Source: Lentzea indica
GTDB lineage: Bacteria; Actinomycetota; Actinomycetes; Mycobacteriales; Pseudonocardiaceae
Reading direction: 5' to 3'
Length of the DNA stretch: 44,806 bases
Assembly: GCF_012184385.1 (NCBI RefSeq)
Contig: NZ_VSRL01000048.1
Location: forward strand, 1 to 44,806
Shown: positions 27,372 to 35,829 of the stretch, one piece after another
How the letters are laid out: every line of letters begins with the position of its first letter
How positions within the stretch are numbered: position 1 is the first letter of the stretch
Notes under the pieces: generated by a model
Told to the model about the DNA's origin: nothing
The model's database searches: none
Seen by the model: the letters and a program-made list of their open reading frames with translations, nothing else
Position numbers and translations under genes: made by a program

Positions 27372-28379
27372 CACCTTGACGTCGATCGTCATCCGCCCAG
27401 GCCCCCTGATCTCGACCACCTCCAGGTGCCCGACGCGCTTCCCCACGGTGCCGACGCACGCCTTGGTCCCGTCTTTCACGCTGAGGAACCGCTGTCCAGG
27501 GTTGCGGTTCAGCAGGTCCACGCACTCCTTGCGCTCCGGCAGCCCCTCACCGGTCCACGCGACGAACTCGGTGCCCGCGATCTCGTTGGCGGCGCAACCG
27601 AGCTGGCACACCAGGCCGATGTCGCCCGCCGGCATGCGGGAGGGCGGAGACGTGTCCAGCGTGTAGCCCGTTTGGAACGCCTCACCGTCCAACGTCAGCC
27701 TGCCCTCATACCAGAGCTCAGGTTCTTGCGGTGGAGGCGTGGTTCTGGAGGTGGTCGGCCGGACCTCCTGCGAGGTCGTCGTATCGACCGCCGAGGACGT
27801 GGTGCTGGAGCTCGGAGCCGAGCCGGTTGACTCGGAGGGGCGCAGCAAGGAAGGCAACGCGGCACCGGCCCCGATCAGCAGCACCGCCGCCACCACGCCG
27901 AGCACGAACCTGCGGCGCGCCGGGACGTGGGCCGAGACTTCGCGAACAATCGCCTCAACGTCCTCACCAGCACGGACGCGGCGCAACGGCAGGCCGTGCT
28001 GCCGGCCCAGCTGGGCGATGTCGTCGGGCAGGTCTTCCGGCCGCGGCGGCGTGGCGCCCTCGGTGAACACGGGGATCACCGTGACGCCGGACGAGAAGGC
28101 GGTCACCAGCTCGCGGCGGATCCAGTCGTGCGGGTTGTCGATCGGGCGATCGCCCGTGCCATCGGGAGCGAGCCACCGCGGTCCGACGACGGCGAGCAGC
28201 ACTTTCGAGGAACGGACGCCCTCCAGCAACCGCTGCACGTAGTCCTCGCCGGGTGCGATCGACTCGTTGTCCAGGAACACCCGGCGCTTCCCGAACTCGC
28301 GGGACAGCCGTTCGAAGAGCAGCGCGGGGACGAAGTCCGCGTCGACCCCGCGGTAGTTGATGAAGATCTCGGCTGCCAC
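27351..28379 (-). CDS. Transmembrane TIR-domain protein with Cys-containing outer domain
   Basis: 342 residues. Residues 1-140 are a TIR domain: AEIFINYRGVDADFVPALLFERL (strand A), VFLDNESIAPGEDY (BB-loop region), SKVLLAVVGPRWL, and DWIRRELVTAF with Glu90 at the position of the catalytic Glu of NAD-cleaving TIRs. Residues about 155-180 are one membrane helix (RFVLGVVAAVLLIGAGAALPSLL), followed by a Ser/Thr/Pro linker to about 220 and an outer domain with four cysteines (VCQLGC, KECVD, KACVG), probably two disulfides. The layout is an inside-out receptor with cytosolic NADase and external sensor. Start GTG at 28379, 7 bp after the stop of the upstream partner gene. NADase activity and role in defence are inferences. 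Confidence 0.82.
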   Translation of the reverse strand: MAAEIFINYRGVDADFVPALLFERLSREFGKRRVFLDNESIAPGEDYVQRLLEGVRSSKVLLAVVGPRWLAPDGTGDRPIDNPHDWIRRELVTAFSSGVTVIPVFTEGATPPRPEDLPDDIAQLGRQHGLPLRRVRAGEDVEAIVREVSAHVPARRRFVLGVVAAVLLIGAGAALPSLLRPSESTGSAPSSSTTSSAVDTTTSQEVRPTTSRTTPPPQEPELWYEGRLTLDGEAFQTGYTLDTSPPSRMPAGDIGLVCQLGCAANEIAGTEFVAWTGEGLPERKECVDLLNRNPGQRFLSVKDGTKACVGTVGKRVGHLEVVEIRGPGRMTIDVKVWDVPGK

Positions 28380-28386
28380 GGGACCG

Positions 28387-28809
28387 TCACGAGGCGTAGA
28401 GGTGAGGGCGCACGGTCGGGTCGTTCATCAGCACGAAGTCGACGATCTCCCAGAACTCGGGGAGCTGCTGGTGGGTCAACGCCGCCTCCCTGGAGAGCAC
28501 GCGGCCGTTGATCGGCGCGCCGCTTCGACCGTACAGGGGGTCCACGAGGGTCGCGCCCGGCTCGGAAGAGCCCACGACGGGGCCGACCCGGCAGCCGAAC
28601 GTCACGTGGTCGTCGGCGTCGCTCTGGCCCCACGTGCCGATGATGACGTCCATCCACACGTCGTGAGGCTGGTCGGTGTGGTGGTAGCAGTTCGCGAAGT
28701 ACACGGCGCGAGGGATGTCGTCGCGGTAGATGTAGTTCCAGACCCGCGCGATCGGCGCTTGGCAGCAGTCGCAGGTGTAGTGCCTGATTTCGCGCTCTTC
28801 GAGCGTCAT
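28387..28809 (-). CDS. Hypothetical Cys-rich protein upstream of TIR gene
   Basis: 140 residues, no recognised family. It opens with TLEEREIRHYTCDCCQAPIARV, where C13, C15 and C16 with FANCYHH further on could bind zinc. The middle, VWMDVIIGTWGQSDADDHVTFGC, is beta-rich, and the C-terminal third (LTHQQLPEFWEIVDFVLMNDP) is helical. No signal or membrane segment, so it is cytoplasmic, on the same side as the TIR domain. The ATG at 28809 gives the compact N-terminus; a GTG at 28824 adds five residues. TAACTT at 28833-28828 is a fair -10 hexamer. The 7-bp spacing to the TIR gene indicates one transcript. Confidence 0.7.
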   Translation of the reverse strand: MTLEEREIRHYTCDCCQAPIARVWNYIYRDDIPRAVYFANCYHHTDQPHDVWMDVIIGTWGQSDADDHVTFGCRVGPVVGSSEPGATLVDPLYGRSGAPINGRVLSREAALTHQQLPEFWEIVDFVLMNDPTVRPHLYAS

Positions 28810-28890
28810 CGTCAAAGCCACCACCGCAAGTTAGCCAAAGGATCATCACAACGATGGGGAAACGGGCCGGACCGTGTCACGCTGACCGGC

Positions 28891-29493
28891 ATGAAGTGGT
28901 GGCGAGCAGGGGTGGCGGTGGCGGCGTTGCTGATCGTCGTCGTGGCCGCCAGCGGCACGTCGCCGATCACGCTCGTGAATCGCCTGGACGACCGTCCGCC
29001 GCCGGAGAACCGCGCCCCCGCGCTGGACGTGGTGGTGCCGCAGGTGCTGCCGGACGTGGTGGCCGTGCCGTTCACCGTGTTCCTGCTGGTCCTCACCGGA
29101 CTGGTCCTGTTCGGACTGGTCGGCATCGTTCTCGCGATCGAGCTGCCACGCTGGCGCCGCCGCAGGGGCGTGCGCGGTGTCGAGATCGAAGGCTTCGAGG
29201 TCGAGCAGCCGCTCACGGCGGTCCATCGCGTCGAGAAGGCGTTGCAGGAGTTCACCGAGCACCCGCAACGGCCACCGCGTGATGCCGTGATCGCGGCCTG
29301 GCTCGCGCTCGAAGCCGCTGAGCCGCGCAAACCGCACCAGACGCCGACCGAGTTCACCGACAAGCTCGGGGTCGACGCCACCGTGCTCAAGAACCTTTAC
29401 CAACGGGCGCGCTTCGGGCATGAGGACGTGACGGCCGAGCAAGCCGCTGAAGCGCAACAAGAGTTGAGCCGCATCGTCAGGGAGCTCGCATGA
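28891..29493 (+). CDS. DUF4129-domain membrane protein
   Basis: 200 residues. Signal-anchor MKWWRAGVAVAALLIVVVAASG, an outer segment of about 35 residues, a second membrane helix (VVAVPFTVFLLVLTGLVLFGLVGIVLAI), a basic RWRRRRG stop-transfer, and a cytoplasmic DUF4129-like helical domain (RPPRDAVIAAWLALEAAEP, TEFTDKLG, LKNLYQRARFGHEDVTAEQ). DUF4129 commonly accompanies MoxR ATPases and DUF58 proteins, or is the C-terminus of transglutaminase-like proteins, but the role is unknown. First gene of a five-gene operon, with stop/start overlap to the next. Start set at the ATG directly before the anchor. Confidence 0.88.
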   Translation: MKWWRAGVAVAALLIVVVAASGTSPITLVNRLDDRPPPENRAPALDVVVPQVLPDVVAVPFTVFLLVLTGLVLFGLVGIVLAIELPRWRRRRGVRGVEIEGFEVEQPLTAVHRVEKALQEFTEHPQRPPRDAVIAAWLALEAAEPRKPHQTPTEFTDKLGVDATVLKNLYQRARFGHEDVTAEQAAEAQQELSRIVRELA

Positions 29494-29836
29494 AAACGGT
29501 GCTGGCACTGGTGATCGGGGTGATCATCGGGGTCGCCATCTGGTGGCTCGGCGCTTCGCCGCTGTGGGCGACGGCGCTGGCCGTGCCGCCGACCGCGTTC
29601 GCGGTGCTGGTCACCAGGCTGCCGCGCGCCACGGACATCGTCTGGAGTGCGGAGCCGGCGCCACCCGGCTCGATCAGCTCCGCGCACGCCAGCACGCTCG
29701 CGAGCAGGCTGACGGAAGCGGCGGAGAACCCGAGGCGCTACCAGGAACGGTTCCGCGCCAGGCTCGCACGACTGGGGATCGAGGCGTCCGAGATGCCGGA
29801 CCCGAAGGAACTCGCCGAAAGGCTCAGGAGGGTCGA

Positions 29837-29840
<4 letters not shown>
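29490..29840 (+). CDS. Small membrane protein of MoxR operon
   Basis: 116 residues. Two hydrophobic segments (TVLALVIGVIIGVAIWWLGA and WATALAVPPTAFAVLV) are followed by a cytoplasmic part with helical charge patterns (ASRLTEAAENPRRYQERFRARLARLG). No family recognised. It overlaps the DUF4129 gene by 4 bp (ATGA) and the MoxR gene by 4 bp (GTGA), so it is an integral part of the operon. It may help anchor the ATPase at the membrane. Confidence 0.82.
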
Positions 29841-30774
<934 letters not shown>

Positions 30775-30778
<4 letters not shown>

Positions 30779-32004
30779 GCAGAGCGGACAAGATCAGGGA
30801 GGCGTTCGCCCAGTCGCACGGCGCGCACTGGCATCCCACGGACGCGCACTCGCGCGCTGTCTGGCTGGGCGTCGGGCTCGTCGTCGGCGGCATGTTCCTG
30901 CACCAGGTCGAGATGGTGCTGTTCGGTGTGCCGCTGATCCTCTCCGTGCTGCTCACGAACAAGCCGAAAGGCACGCCGACGGTCAGCGTTCGCCCGGTGC
31001 CACGAGGTGCGGGCGCCGGCGTCGTGCACACCGTCGCGCACGTCGACGGCGCGGACGCGGAGATCGCGGTGATCAAACTGCCGGGCGGTCCCAAGGTGGT
31101 CCCCGCGCACTCACCGGATCTGCCCGTGGAGATCAGGCGCGACGCGTGGGGCCCCGGTGTCGATCTCCGCCTCGACCACCTCTTCGCCGGGCCGGACGGC
31201 ATGCACGTCTACGGCCCGATCGTCGGCACCGAGCACGTCCGCACGATCCTGCCGCCGGTCGAGCACCACCCGTCCGGTCCGCTGCCGCCCCGCCCCGCAG
31301 GCCTGGTCGGCATCCACCGCTCACCGCGTGCGGGCGACTCCACGGAGCTGCGCGACATCCGGGCGTTCCAGCCCGGCGACCGGCTCAAGCGCATCGACTG
31401 GCGCGTCACGACCCGTACCGGCACGGTCCACGTCCGCGAGCGGCACGCCGAGGCCGACGCGGAGATCGTGCTGGCCCTCGACACGCGCACGGACGTGGGT
31501 GCGAACGTTGCGGACTGGTCGTCTCCTCATTACGGCGCCACGACGCGACCTGACGGCAGCCTGGACCGTGCCGTGCGCCGGGCCGCGTCAATGGCAGCGG
31601 GCTACCTCCGGCAGGGCGACCGGGTGGCGTTGATGGACCTGAGTCGGCCGCAGCTCAACATCCGCTCCGGCGTCGGGCGACGGCACCTGATGCGCATCCG
31701 CACGCAGCTGGTCGTGTGCGTGCAAACCGCGGGGTGGGCGTCGCGCGTGGCGTTGCGCAAGCTCCCGCAGGGAAGCGTGGTCGTGCTGCTGTCGCCGTTC
31801 CTCGACGACGACATCGCCGAACTGGCCGTGCAGACGCGCAAACACGGTCACGTTGTCCTGGCGATCAACACACTGCCGTTGCCTCTCAAGCCCGACCAGG
31901 AGACGCCGTGGGGTGAGGTGGCCGCTGAGATGATCGCCGCGGAACACCGGCTGCGGCTCAAGCGCATGGCCAGGCATGGGGTGGCGGTGACTCCCGAATG
32001 CTGA
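30775..32004 (+). CDS. DUF58-domain protein
   Basis: 409 residues. A short basic N-terminus is followed by one or two membrane helices (about 29-60: AVWLGVGLVVGGMFLHQVEMVLFGVPLILSV, read in pieces), an outer beta-rich domain, then the DUF58 motif (STELRDIRAFQPGDRLKRIDWR) at the start of a VWA-like fold. The metal site is partial: ALDTRTD replaces the canonical DxSxS. DUF58 proteins are the usual MoxR partners; the function (cell-envelope assembly or stress) is not settled. Four-base overlap with MoxR and 7-bp overlap with the next gene confirm the operon. Confidence 0.92.
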
Positions 32005-32459
32005 TGCGACTGGCGATCGTGCTCGCCGCGTTGCCCGTGGCGCTGGTCCTGCACCTGGAGTCCGACTCCGTCGCGCCGCTGCTGATCGTGGCGGGGCTGA
32101 TGGTGATCACGGTCCTGATGCCGGGGAGCGCGGGCGCGGCGCTGCTGATCGGGTACGCGGCGCTCGCGATGGCGTTCGACGACGGGCACCCGCTGCGGCT
32201 CGGCGTGCTGATCATGATCCCGGCGCTGCACCTGATTCACGTGACATCCGCGCTCGCGGCGGTCGTTCCGGTGAAAACGAAAATCGAGGCTGCCGCGCTG
32301 AAAGCCCCGGCTCGCCGGTTCGCCATTGTCCAGGCGATCTCTTTCCTTGTCGCCGCGTTCGCCGCGTTCATCCCATCAGGGCCCAACATCGGGCTCGTCG
32401 AGCTGCTCGGTCTAGGCTCTCTGACGGTCGTGATCGCGGTCGTCGCCCTGAGGATCTGA
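31998..32459 (+). CDS. Membrane protein, last gene of MoxR operon
   Basis: 153 residues with four or five hydrophobic segments (LAIVLAALPVALVLHL, LLIVAGLMVITVLM, a GAALLIGYAALAM segment, FAIVQAISFLVAAFAAFI, LGSLTVVIAVVAL) and almost no soluble part. No family recognised. Overlap of 7 bp with the DUF58 gene. It may be a membrane scaffold for the MoxR system. The next gene starts 136 bp later under its own control. Confidence 0.82.
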   Translation: MLMRLAIVLAALPVALVLHLESDSVAPLLIVAGLMVITVLMPGSAGAALLIGYAALAMAFDDGHPLRLGVLIMIPALHLIHVTSALAAVVPVKTKIEAAALKAPARRFAIVQAISFLVAAFAAFIPSGPNIGLVELLGLGSLTVVIAVVALRI

Positions 32460-32595
32460 ATCGCTCCTCTCAGCGAGAACTCCTCAAATCCGGCTCAAGG
32501 CGCAGGTCAACCGCGATGGTGTTCGGCATCACCCGGCGACGGTAGTCACAACGGCCCCTCCGGACGCGCGAAAAAGAGGGTCTCGGTGCGACCAT

Positions 32596-33927
32596 ATGTG
32601 TATGGCTGCTGTGAAGTCGCAACCCACGCGGATTGTCATTGTCGGCGGTGGGTACGTCGGGATGTACACGGCTCTCGGATTGCAGAAGAAGCTGCGATCC
32701 GGTGAGGCGTCGGTCACCGTCATCGACCCGCAGCCGCACATGACCTACCAGCCCTTCCTGCCTGAGGCGGCGGCCGGCTCCATCGAGCCGCGCCACGTCG
32801 TCGCCCCCCTGCGCAAGGTGCTCAAGCGCTGCCACGTCGTCACGGGCCGCGTCACCAAGATCGAGCACGCGCGCAAGATCGTGACCGCCGAGCTGTCGGA
32901 CGGCCACGTCGAGGAGATCGAGTACGACGTGCTCGTCTCCGCGCTGGGTGCGATCTCCCGCACGCTTCCGATCCCCGGCCTGGCCGAGGTCGGCATCGGC
33001 ATGAAGACGATCGGCGAGGCGATCTACGTCCGCAACCACGTGCTGTCGCGCCTCGACCAGGCAGCGAGCACGAACAACGCGGACCTGCGCAAGAAGCTGC
33101 TCAGCTTCGTCGTGATCGGTGGCGGCTTCGCGGGCATCGAGACGCTCGCCGAGCTCGAGGACATGACGCGGTATGCGCTTCGGTACTACGAGGGCGTCAA
33201 GCCCGAAGAGATGAACTGGGTCCTGGTCGAGGCCGCCGGGCGGATCATGCCCGAGGTGTCCGCCAAGCTCGGCGTGTGGACCGTCGAGGCGCTGGAGAAG
33301 CGCGGCATCAAGATCTACCTCGATACCCGCGTGAAGTCGCTGGAGAACGGCCACGTCGTTCTCGACGACGGCACCGAGTTCGACTCCGACACCATCATCT
33401 GGACCGCCGGCATGAAGGCGAACCCGGTGCTGCGCAACACGGACCTGCCGCTCGACGAGCGCGGCCGCGTCCGGTGCACCGCCGCCATGCAGGTCCAGGG
33501 CCTCGATGGCGTGTGGGCCGCCGGTGACTGCTCCGCGGTGCCGGACCTCTCGCGCACCGAGGAGGACCCGACGGCGACGTGCGTGCCGAACGCGCAGCAC
33601 GCCATCCGCCAGTCGAAGCTGCTCTCCAAGAACATCGTCGCGTCGCTGCGCGGCCAGAAGCCGAAGGACTACTTCCACAAGTACCTCGGCTCGGTCGCAG
33701 GTCTCGGCCTCTACAAGGGCGTGGCGGACGTGTTCGGCCTGCGCTTCAAGGGCCTGCCCGCGTGGTTCATGCACCGCAGCTACCACGTGATGTTCATGCC
33801 GACCGTGAACCGCAAGCTCCGCGTCCTCATGGACTGGACGCAGGCGCTGTTCTACGGTCGCGAGGTCGTCGCGCTCGGTCAGATCAACGACCCGAAGTCG
33901 GACTTCGACCGCGCGGTCCAAAGCTGA
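32596..33927 (+). CDS. Type II NADH:quinone oxidoreductase (NDH-2)
   Basis: 443 residues. Two Rossmann motifs: RIVIVGGGYVGMYTALGLQ (FAD) and SFVVIGGGFAGIETLAELE (NADH). TIIWTAGMKANPVL, GLDGVWAAGDCSAVPD and ATCVPNAQHAIRQ are typical. The C-terminal part (AWFMHRSYHVMFMPTVNRKLRV, RVLMDWTQALFYGREV) forms the amphipathic membrane-binding region. It passes electrons from NADH to menaquinone without pumping protons. ATG at 32596, with ATG 32602 as alternative; no strong ribosome site. A 24-bp perfect hairpin contains its stop codon. Confidence 0.94.
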   Translation: MCMAAVKSQPTRIVIVGGGYVGMYTALGLQKKLRSGEASVTVIDPQPHMTYQPFLPEAAAGSIEPRHVVAPLRKVLKRCHVVTGRVTKIEHARKIVTAELSDGHVEEIEYDVLVSALGAISRTLPIPGLAEVGIGMKTIGEAIYVRNHVLSRLDQAASTNNADLRKKLLSFVVIGGGFAGIETLAELEDMTRYALRYYEGVKPEEMNWVLVEAAGRIMPEVSAKLGVWTVEALEKRGIKIYLDTRVKSLENGHVVLDDGTEFDSDTIIWTAGMKANPVLRNTDLPLDERGRVRCTAAMQVQGLDGVWAAGDCSAVPDLSRTEEDPTATCVPNAQHAIRQSKLLSKNIVASLRGQKPKDYFHKYLGSVAGLGLYKGVADVFGLRFKGLPAWFMHRSYHVMFMPTVNRKLRVLMDWTQALFYGREVVALGQINDPKSDFDRAVQS

Positions 33928-33975
33928 TGTTGTCGACACACGAGCGCTTTTCTCGTGTGTCGACAACATCAGCTT
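33921..33975. terminator. Perfect 24-bp stem-loop overlapping the ndh stop codon
   Basis: Positions 33921-33944 and 33952-33975 are exact reverse complements around a 7-nt loop (CGCTTTT). The TGA of the NADH dehydrogenase (33925-33927) lies inside the left arm. With 24 uninterrupted pairs this is a very strong intrinsic structure; it lacks a T tail beyond the stem but has four Ts in the loop. Probable terminator and RNA stabiliser; the core TGTCGACA is itself palindromic. Confidence 0.8.
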
Positions 33976-34022
33976 CTCGCTTCTGGAAGTGTCACTGACC
34001 TTCACTCCCTGTGAGTGACATG

Positions 34023-34052
34023 GTGCCCCGAGCGTTATCTCGTTCGGGGCAC
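34023..34052 (+). terminator. Second hairpin downstream of ndh
   Basis: GTGCCCCGA (34023-34031) pairs with TCGGGGCAC (34044-34052), extended inward by a G-T and two G-C pairs; then CTCTGTTGG follows. A typical GC terminator stem 95 bp after the ndh stop that would insulate the peptide/ATP-grasp operon. Confidence 0.65.
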
Positions 34053-34111
34053 TCTGTTGGTCCGGAGGCGGAACTTAAGCCCCCAATCGGAGTAAAGCTC
34101 CGAGGCTCGCC

Positions 34112-34141
34112 TTGACATTGCGTTACGTGAACCAGAGACTA
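34112..34141 (+). promoter_or_regulatory. Candidate promoter of the peptide/ATP-grasp operon
   Basis: TTGACA (34112-34117) is a perfect -35 hexamer. AGACTA or GAGACT at about 34135-34141 is a weak -10 at 17-18 bp. A hairpin TCGGAG-N5-CTCCGA (34087-34103) lies just upstream. The first gene starts 57 bp downstream. Confidence 0.5.
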
Positions 34142-34197
34142 CCGCTGGTGCATCACCTGAATGCGTGATTCGCCGTGTGGGGAGAGAGGTGATCCCG

Positions 34198-34320
34198 ATG
34201 TCTCTCGAGGAGCTGGCCGCACAGCTTCGTCGCGGCGAGATCGAGGACCCCGCGTTGGCGCAGTACGCCGCAGAGTACGCGCAGGCGGGGCAGAGTTTCC
34301 GCAGCAAGAAGGACGATTGA
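34198..34320 (+). CDS. 40-residue peptide, candidate ATP-grasp RiPP precursor
   Basis: 40 residues starting MSLEELAAQLRRGEIEDP and ending GQSFRSKKDD. The first 30 residues are helical and acidic with no signal peptide. The last eight combine nucleophiles (Ser33, Ser36, Lys37, Lys38) with two terminal Asp (39, 40), the chemistry that graspetide ligases join as esters or amides. ATG at 34198 has GGAGAGAGG about eight bases upstream; a GTG at 34189 would add MIP. Its stop TGA overlaps a TTG that can start the ATP-grasp gene. No homologue is known to me; it might instead be a regulatory or accessory peptide. Shorter than most known graspetide precursors. Confidence 0.65.
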   Translation: MSLEELAAQLRRGEIEDPALAQYAAEYAQAGQSFRSKKDD

Positions 34321-35420
34321 GCAGGTCAGCTGACGGGCGGGTGCCAGGTGCCCCGTCCGAGGCTGCCAGACCTCTGCTGCTCCAGGGTCAGGACTACCTC
34401 TTCCGCTCTCCGCCCAAATGCCTGGACTTCCAGGAACAGGTGCACCGCCTCGGCATGGTCGACGAGGGCGACGGCAACCCCCAACCCTGTGTGCTCGTAC
34501 TGGCGCGCGCCGCCGACATGGAGATGAACGAGCTCTCCATCGCACTGGCCGAGCGCGGCATCCGCATGGCCCGCATCGACGCCGACCGTTGCGTCGATCT
34601 CCCTCTCTCTGTCTACACCGACCAGCCCCTGATCGAGCTCGACCGCTGGCTGCTGCGGCCGTTGCTGGTGTGGCGTCGCCACTTCGAACTGTCCGCAGTG
34701 CCCGTCGAGCCGGGAACGCTGGCCGGCGCCTACGCGGTCGACCAGTGGGCCTCAGTGGCCAACTGGCTGTCGTCCCGCTCCGACTGGGCCCACGTGAACC
34801 CCTCGCGCTTCTCGACCCATCTGGACCGTCTGACGCAGCTTTCCGACGCAGCTACGTTCGGGCTGCGCGTGCCGCGCACGGCCGTGACGACACGTCCGGG
34901 CCGTACGCGCCCCGGCGGCGGCCGTTGCATCGTGAAGACCGCCGGCCGCCACCTGCTCGAGCCACGTCCAGGCGTGCAGCACGGCCTGTTCCCGCGCCCG
35001 CTGGAGACTTCGCGGGCGTCCGACGCCCCCGAGCCGGCGCCGGTGATCGTTCAGGAGTACGTGCCGTCCGACACCGAGCTGCGCGTGTTCGTCGTGGGGG
35101 AGCGGTGCATCGCGTTCCAGGTGGACAAGCTCGACCCCGCCCAGCTGTGGGTGGACCCCGACGCCGTGCGCGTCACGCCCACCTCGGTCCCTACTTCTTT
35201 GTCGGACCGCTTGCTGGCGCTGGCCCGGCACTGGCGGGTGCAGGTGGCGGCGTTCGACCTGCTCGTGACCGGCTCCGACCACGTGTTCCTGGAGATCAAC
35301 GTCAACTGCGACTGGCGCTGGTTCGAGCACCGCGCCGGCGACAACTCCGTCTCGGCGGCCGTGCACGACTGGGTGGCGCTGAGGTTCAAGGAGCTGCTCG
35401 GAGCAGGGAGGGCCCGCTGA
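34317..35420 (+). CDS. ATP-grasp ligase resembling graspetide synthetases
   Basis: 367 residues from TTG 34317 (AAGGA four bases before, overlapping the peptide stop); GTG 34341 is an alternative. Residues about 60-140 resemble the pre-ATP-grasp domain of MvdD/TgmB-type enzymes (VLVLARAADMEMNELSIALAE, with RPLLVWRRHFE). The ATP-grasp part has the lysine loop RCIVKTAGRHLLE, the adenine-side VIVQEYVPSDTELRVFV, and metal ligands Asp314 (AAFDLLV), Glu326 and Asn328 (FLEINVN). The ending CDWRWFEHRAGDNSVSAAVHDWV matches the C-terminus of that subgroup, where NPNGQWxWxE is usual. Predicted to activate carboxylates of the 40-residue peptide as acyl-phosphates and join them to Ser/Lys or to another amine. 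An extra 50 residues at the N-terminus are unusual. Confidence 0.8.
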   Translation: MSRSADGRVPGAPSEAARPLLLQGQDYLFRSPPKCLDFQEQVHRLGMVDEGDGNPQPCVLVLARAADMEMNELSIALAERGIRMARIDADRCVDLPLSVYTDQPLIELDRWLLRPLLVWRRHFELSAVPVEPGTLAGAYAVDQWASVANWLSSRSDWAHVNPSRFSTHLDRLTQLSDAATFGLRVPRTAVTTRPGRTRPGGGRCIVKTAGRHLLEPRPGVQHGLFPRPLETSRASDAPEPAPVIVQEYVPSDTELRVFVVGERCIAFQVDKLDPAQLWVDPDAVRVTPTSVPTSLSDRLLALARHWRVQVAAFDLLVTGSDHVFLEINVNCDWRWFEHRAGDNSVSAAVHDWVALRFKELLGAGRAR

Positions 35421-35539
35421 TGTTCGGGTCCGTTCGATGCTTAGCCGGATGCTCGCTCTAGTCCAATTCGCTGGGCCAGGCGGGCGAGAAAAGACCATCC
35501 GCGCACACAGGCCGACGATCAAGGCTTAGGCTCCCCGTC

Positions 35540-35616
35540 GCCCCCGTAGCCCAATCGGTAGAGGCAGGTCCCTTAAAAGGATCACAGTACGGGTTCGAAT
35601 CCCGTCGGGGGCACCA
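35540..35616 (+). tRNA. tRNA with anticodon UAA and short variable loop
   Basis: Cloverleaf with acceptor GCCCCCG/CGGGGGC, D-arm with GG in the loop, anticodon stem GGTCC/GGATC (one G-T pair) around CTTAAAA giving anticodon TAA, variable loop of about five bases (ACAGT), T-arm ACGGG/CCCGT with TTCGAAT, discriminator A and encoded CCA. UAA should decode Leu UUA codons, but bacterial leucine tRNAs carry a long variable arm, absent here, so amino-acid identity is uncertain. Typical actinobacterial tRNA-Leu(UAA) (bldA) is class II. Stands alone, 120 bp after the ATP-grasp gene. Confidence 0.85.
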
Positions 35617-35625
35617 TCTGCATCC

Positions 35626-35829
35626 TCACCAGCATCTGGTGTCTGAACAGGCGTTTTGTGGATCTCTAGGCATGGCTTCGAGGATCCTTTCGGTGGTGCC
35701 CGCTACCTCCGAAAGATGCTCGGAGGGGAGCCGGAGAGTAACCAGAAGTTGATCATGGCCATCGTTCAGGTGGACGCTGAGCTGAGTGATCTTGAGCCGG
35801 CGTCGTAGCTGCAGGTCAGGGGCCTTCAC
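35626..35829 (-). CDS. Small hypothetical protein beside the tRNA
   Basis: 67 residues beginning MKAPDLQLRRRLKITQLSVH. Alternating hydrophobic pattern (LLVTLRLPSEHLSEVAGTTERIL) suggests a compact alpha/beta fold. It ends with two cysteines. Third-position GC is lower than in neighbours, so it may be recently acquired or only a chance frame. The GTG at 35829 overlaps the end of the 33-residue frame upstream by 14 bp, which supports a two-gene unit. No ribosome site and no known family. Confidence 0.4.
   Translation of the reverse strand: MKAPDLQLRRRLKITQLSVHLNDGHDQLLVTLRLPSEHLSEVAGTTERILEAMPRDPQNACSDTRCW

Noticed and set aside
29543..29836. Extension of the MoxR gene upstream to 29543
   Set aside because: It overlaps the small membrane protein in another frame, and GTG 29837 has AGGAG and the family N-terminus.
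34161..34316. Extension of the ATP-grasp gene upstream to 34161
   Set aside because: It would overlap the whole 40-residue peptide gene in another frame and gives Arg-rich, unconserved sequence.
35540..35616. tRNA as an attachment site of an integrated element
   Set aside because: No copy of the tRNA 3' end and no integrase in the window; cannot be excluded beyond it.
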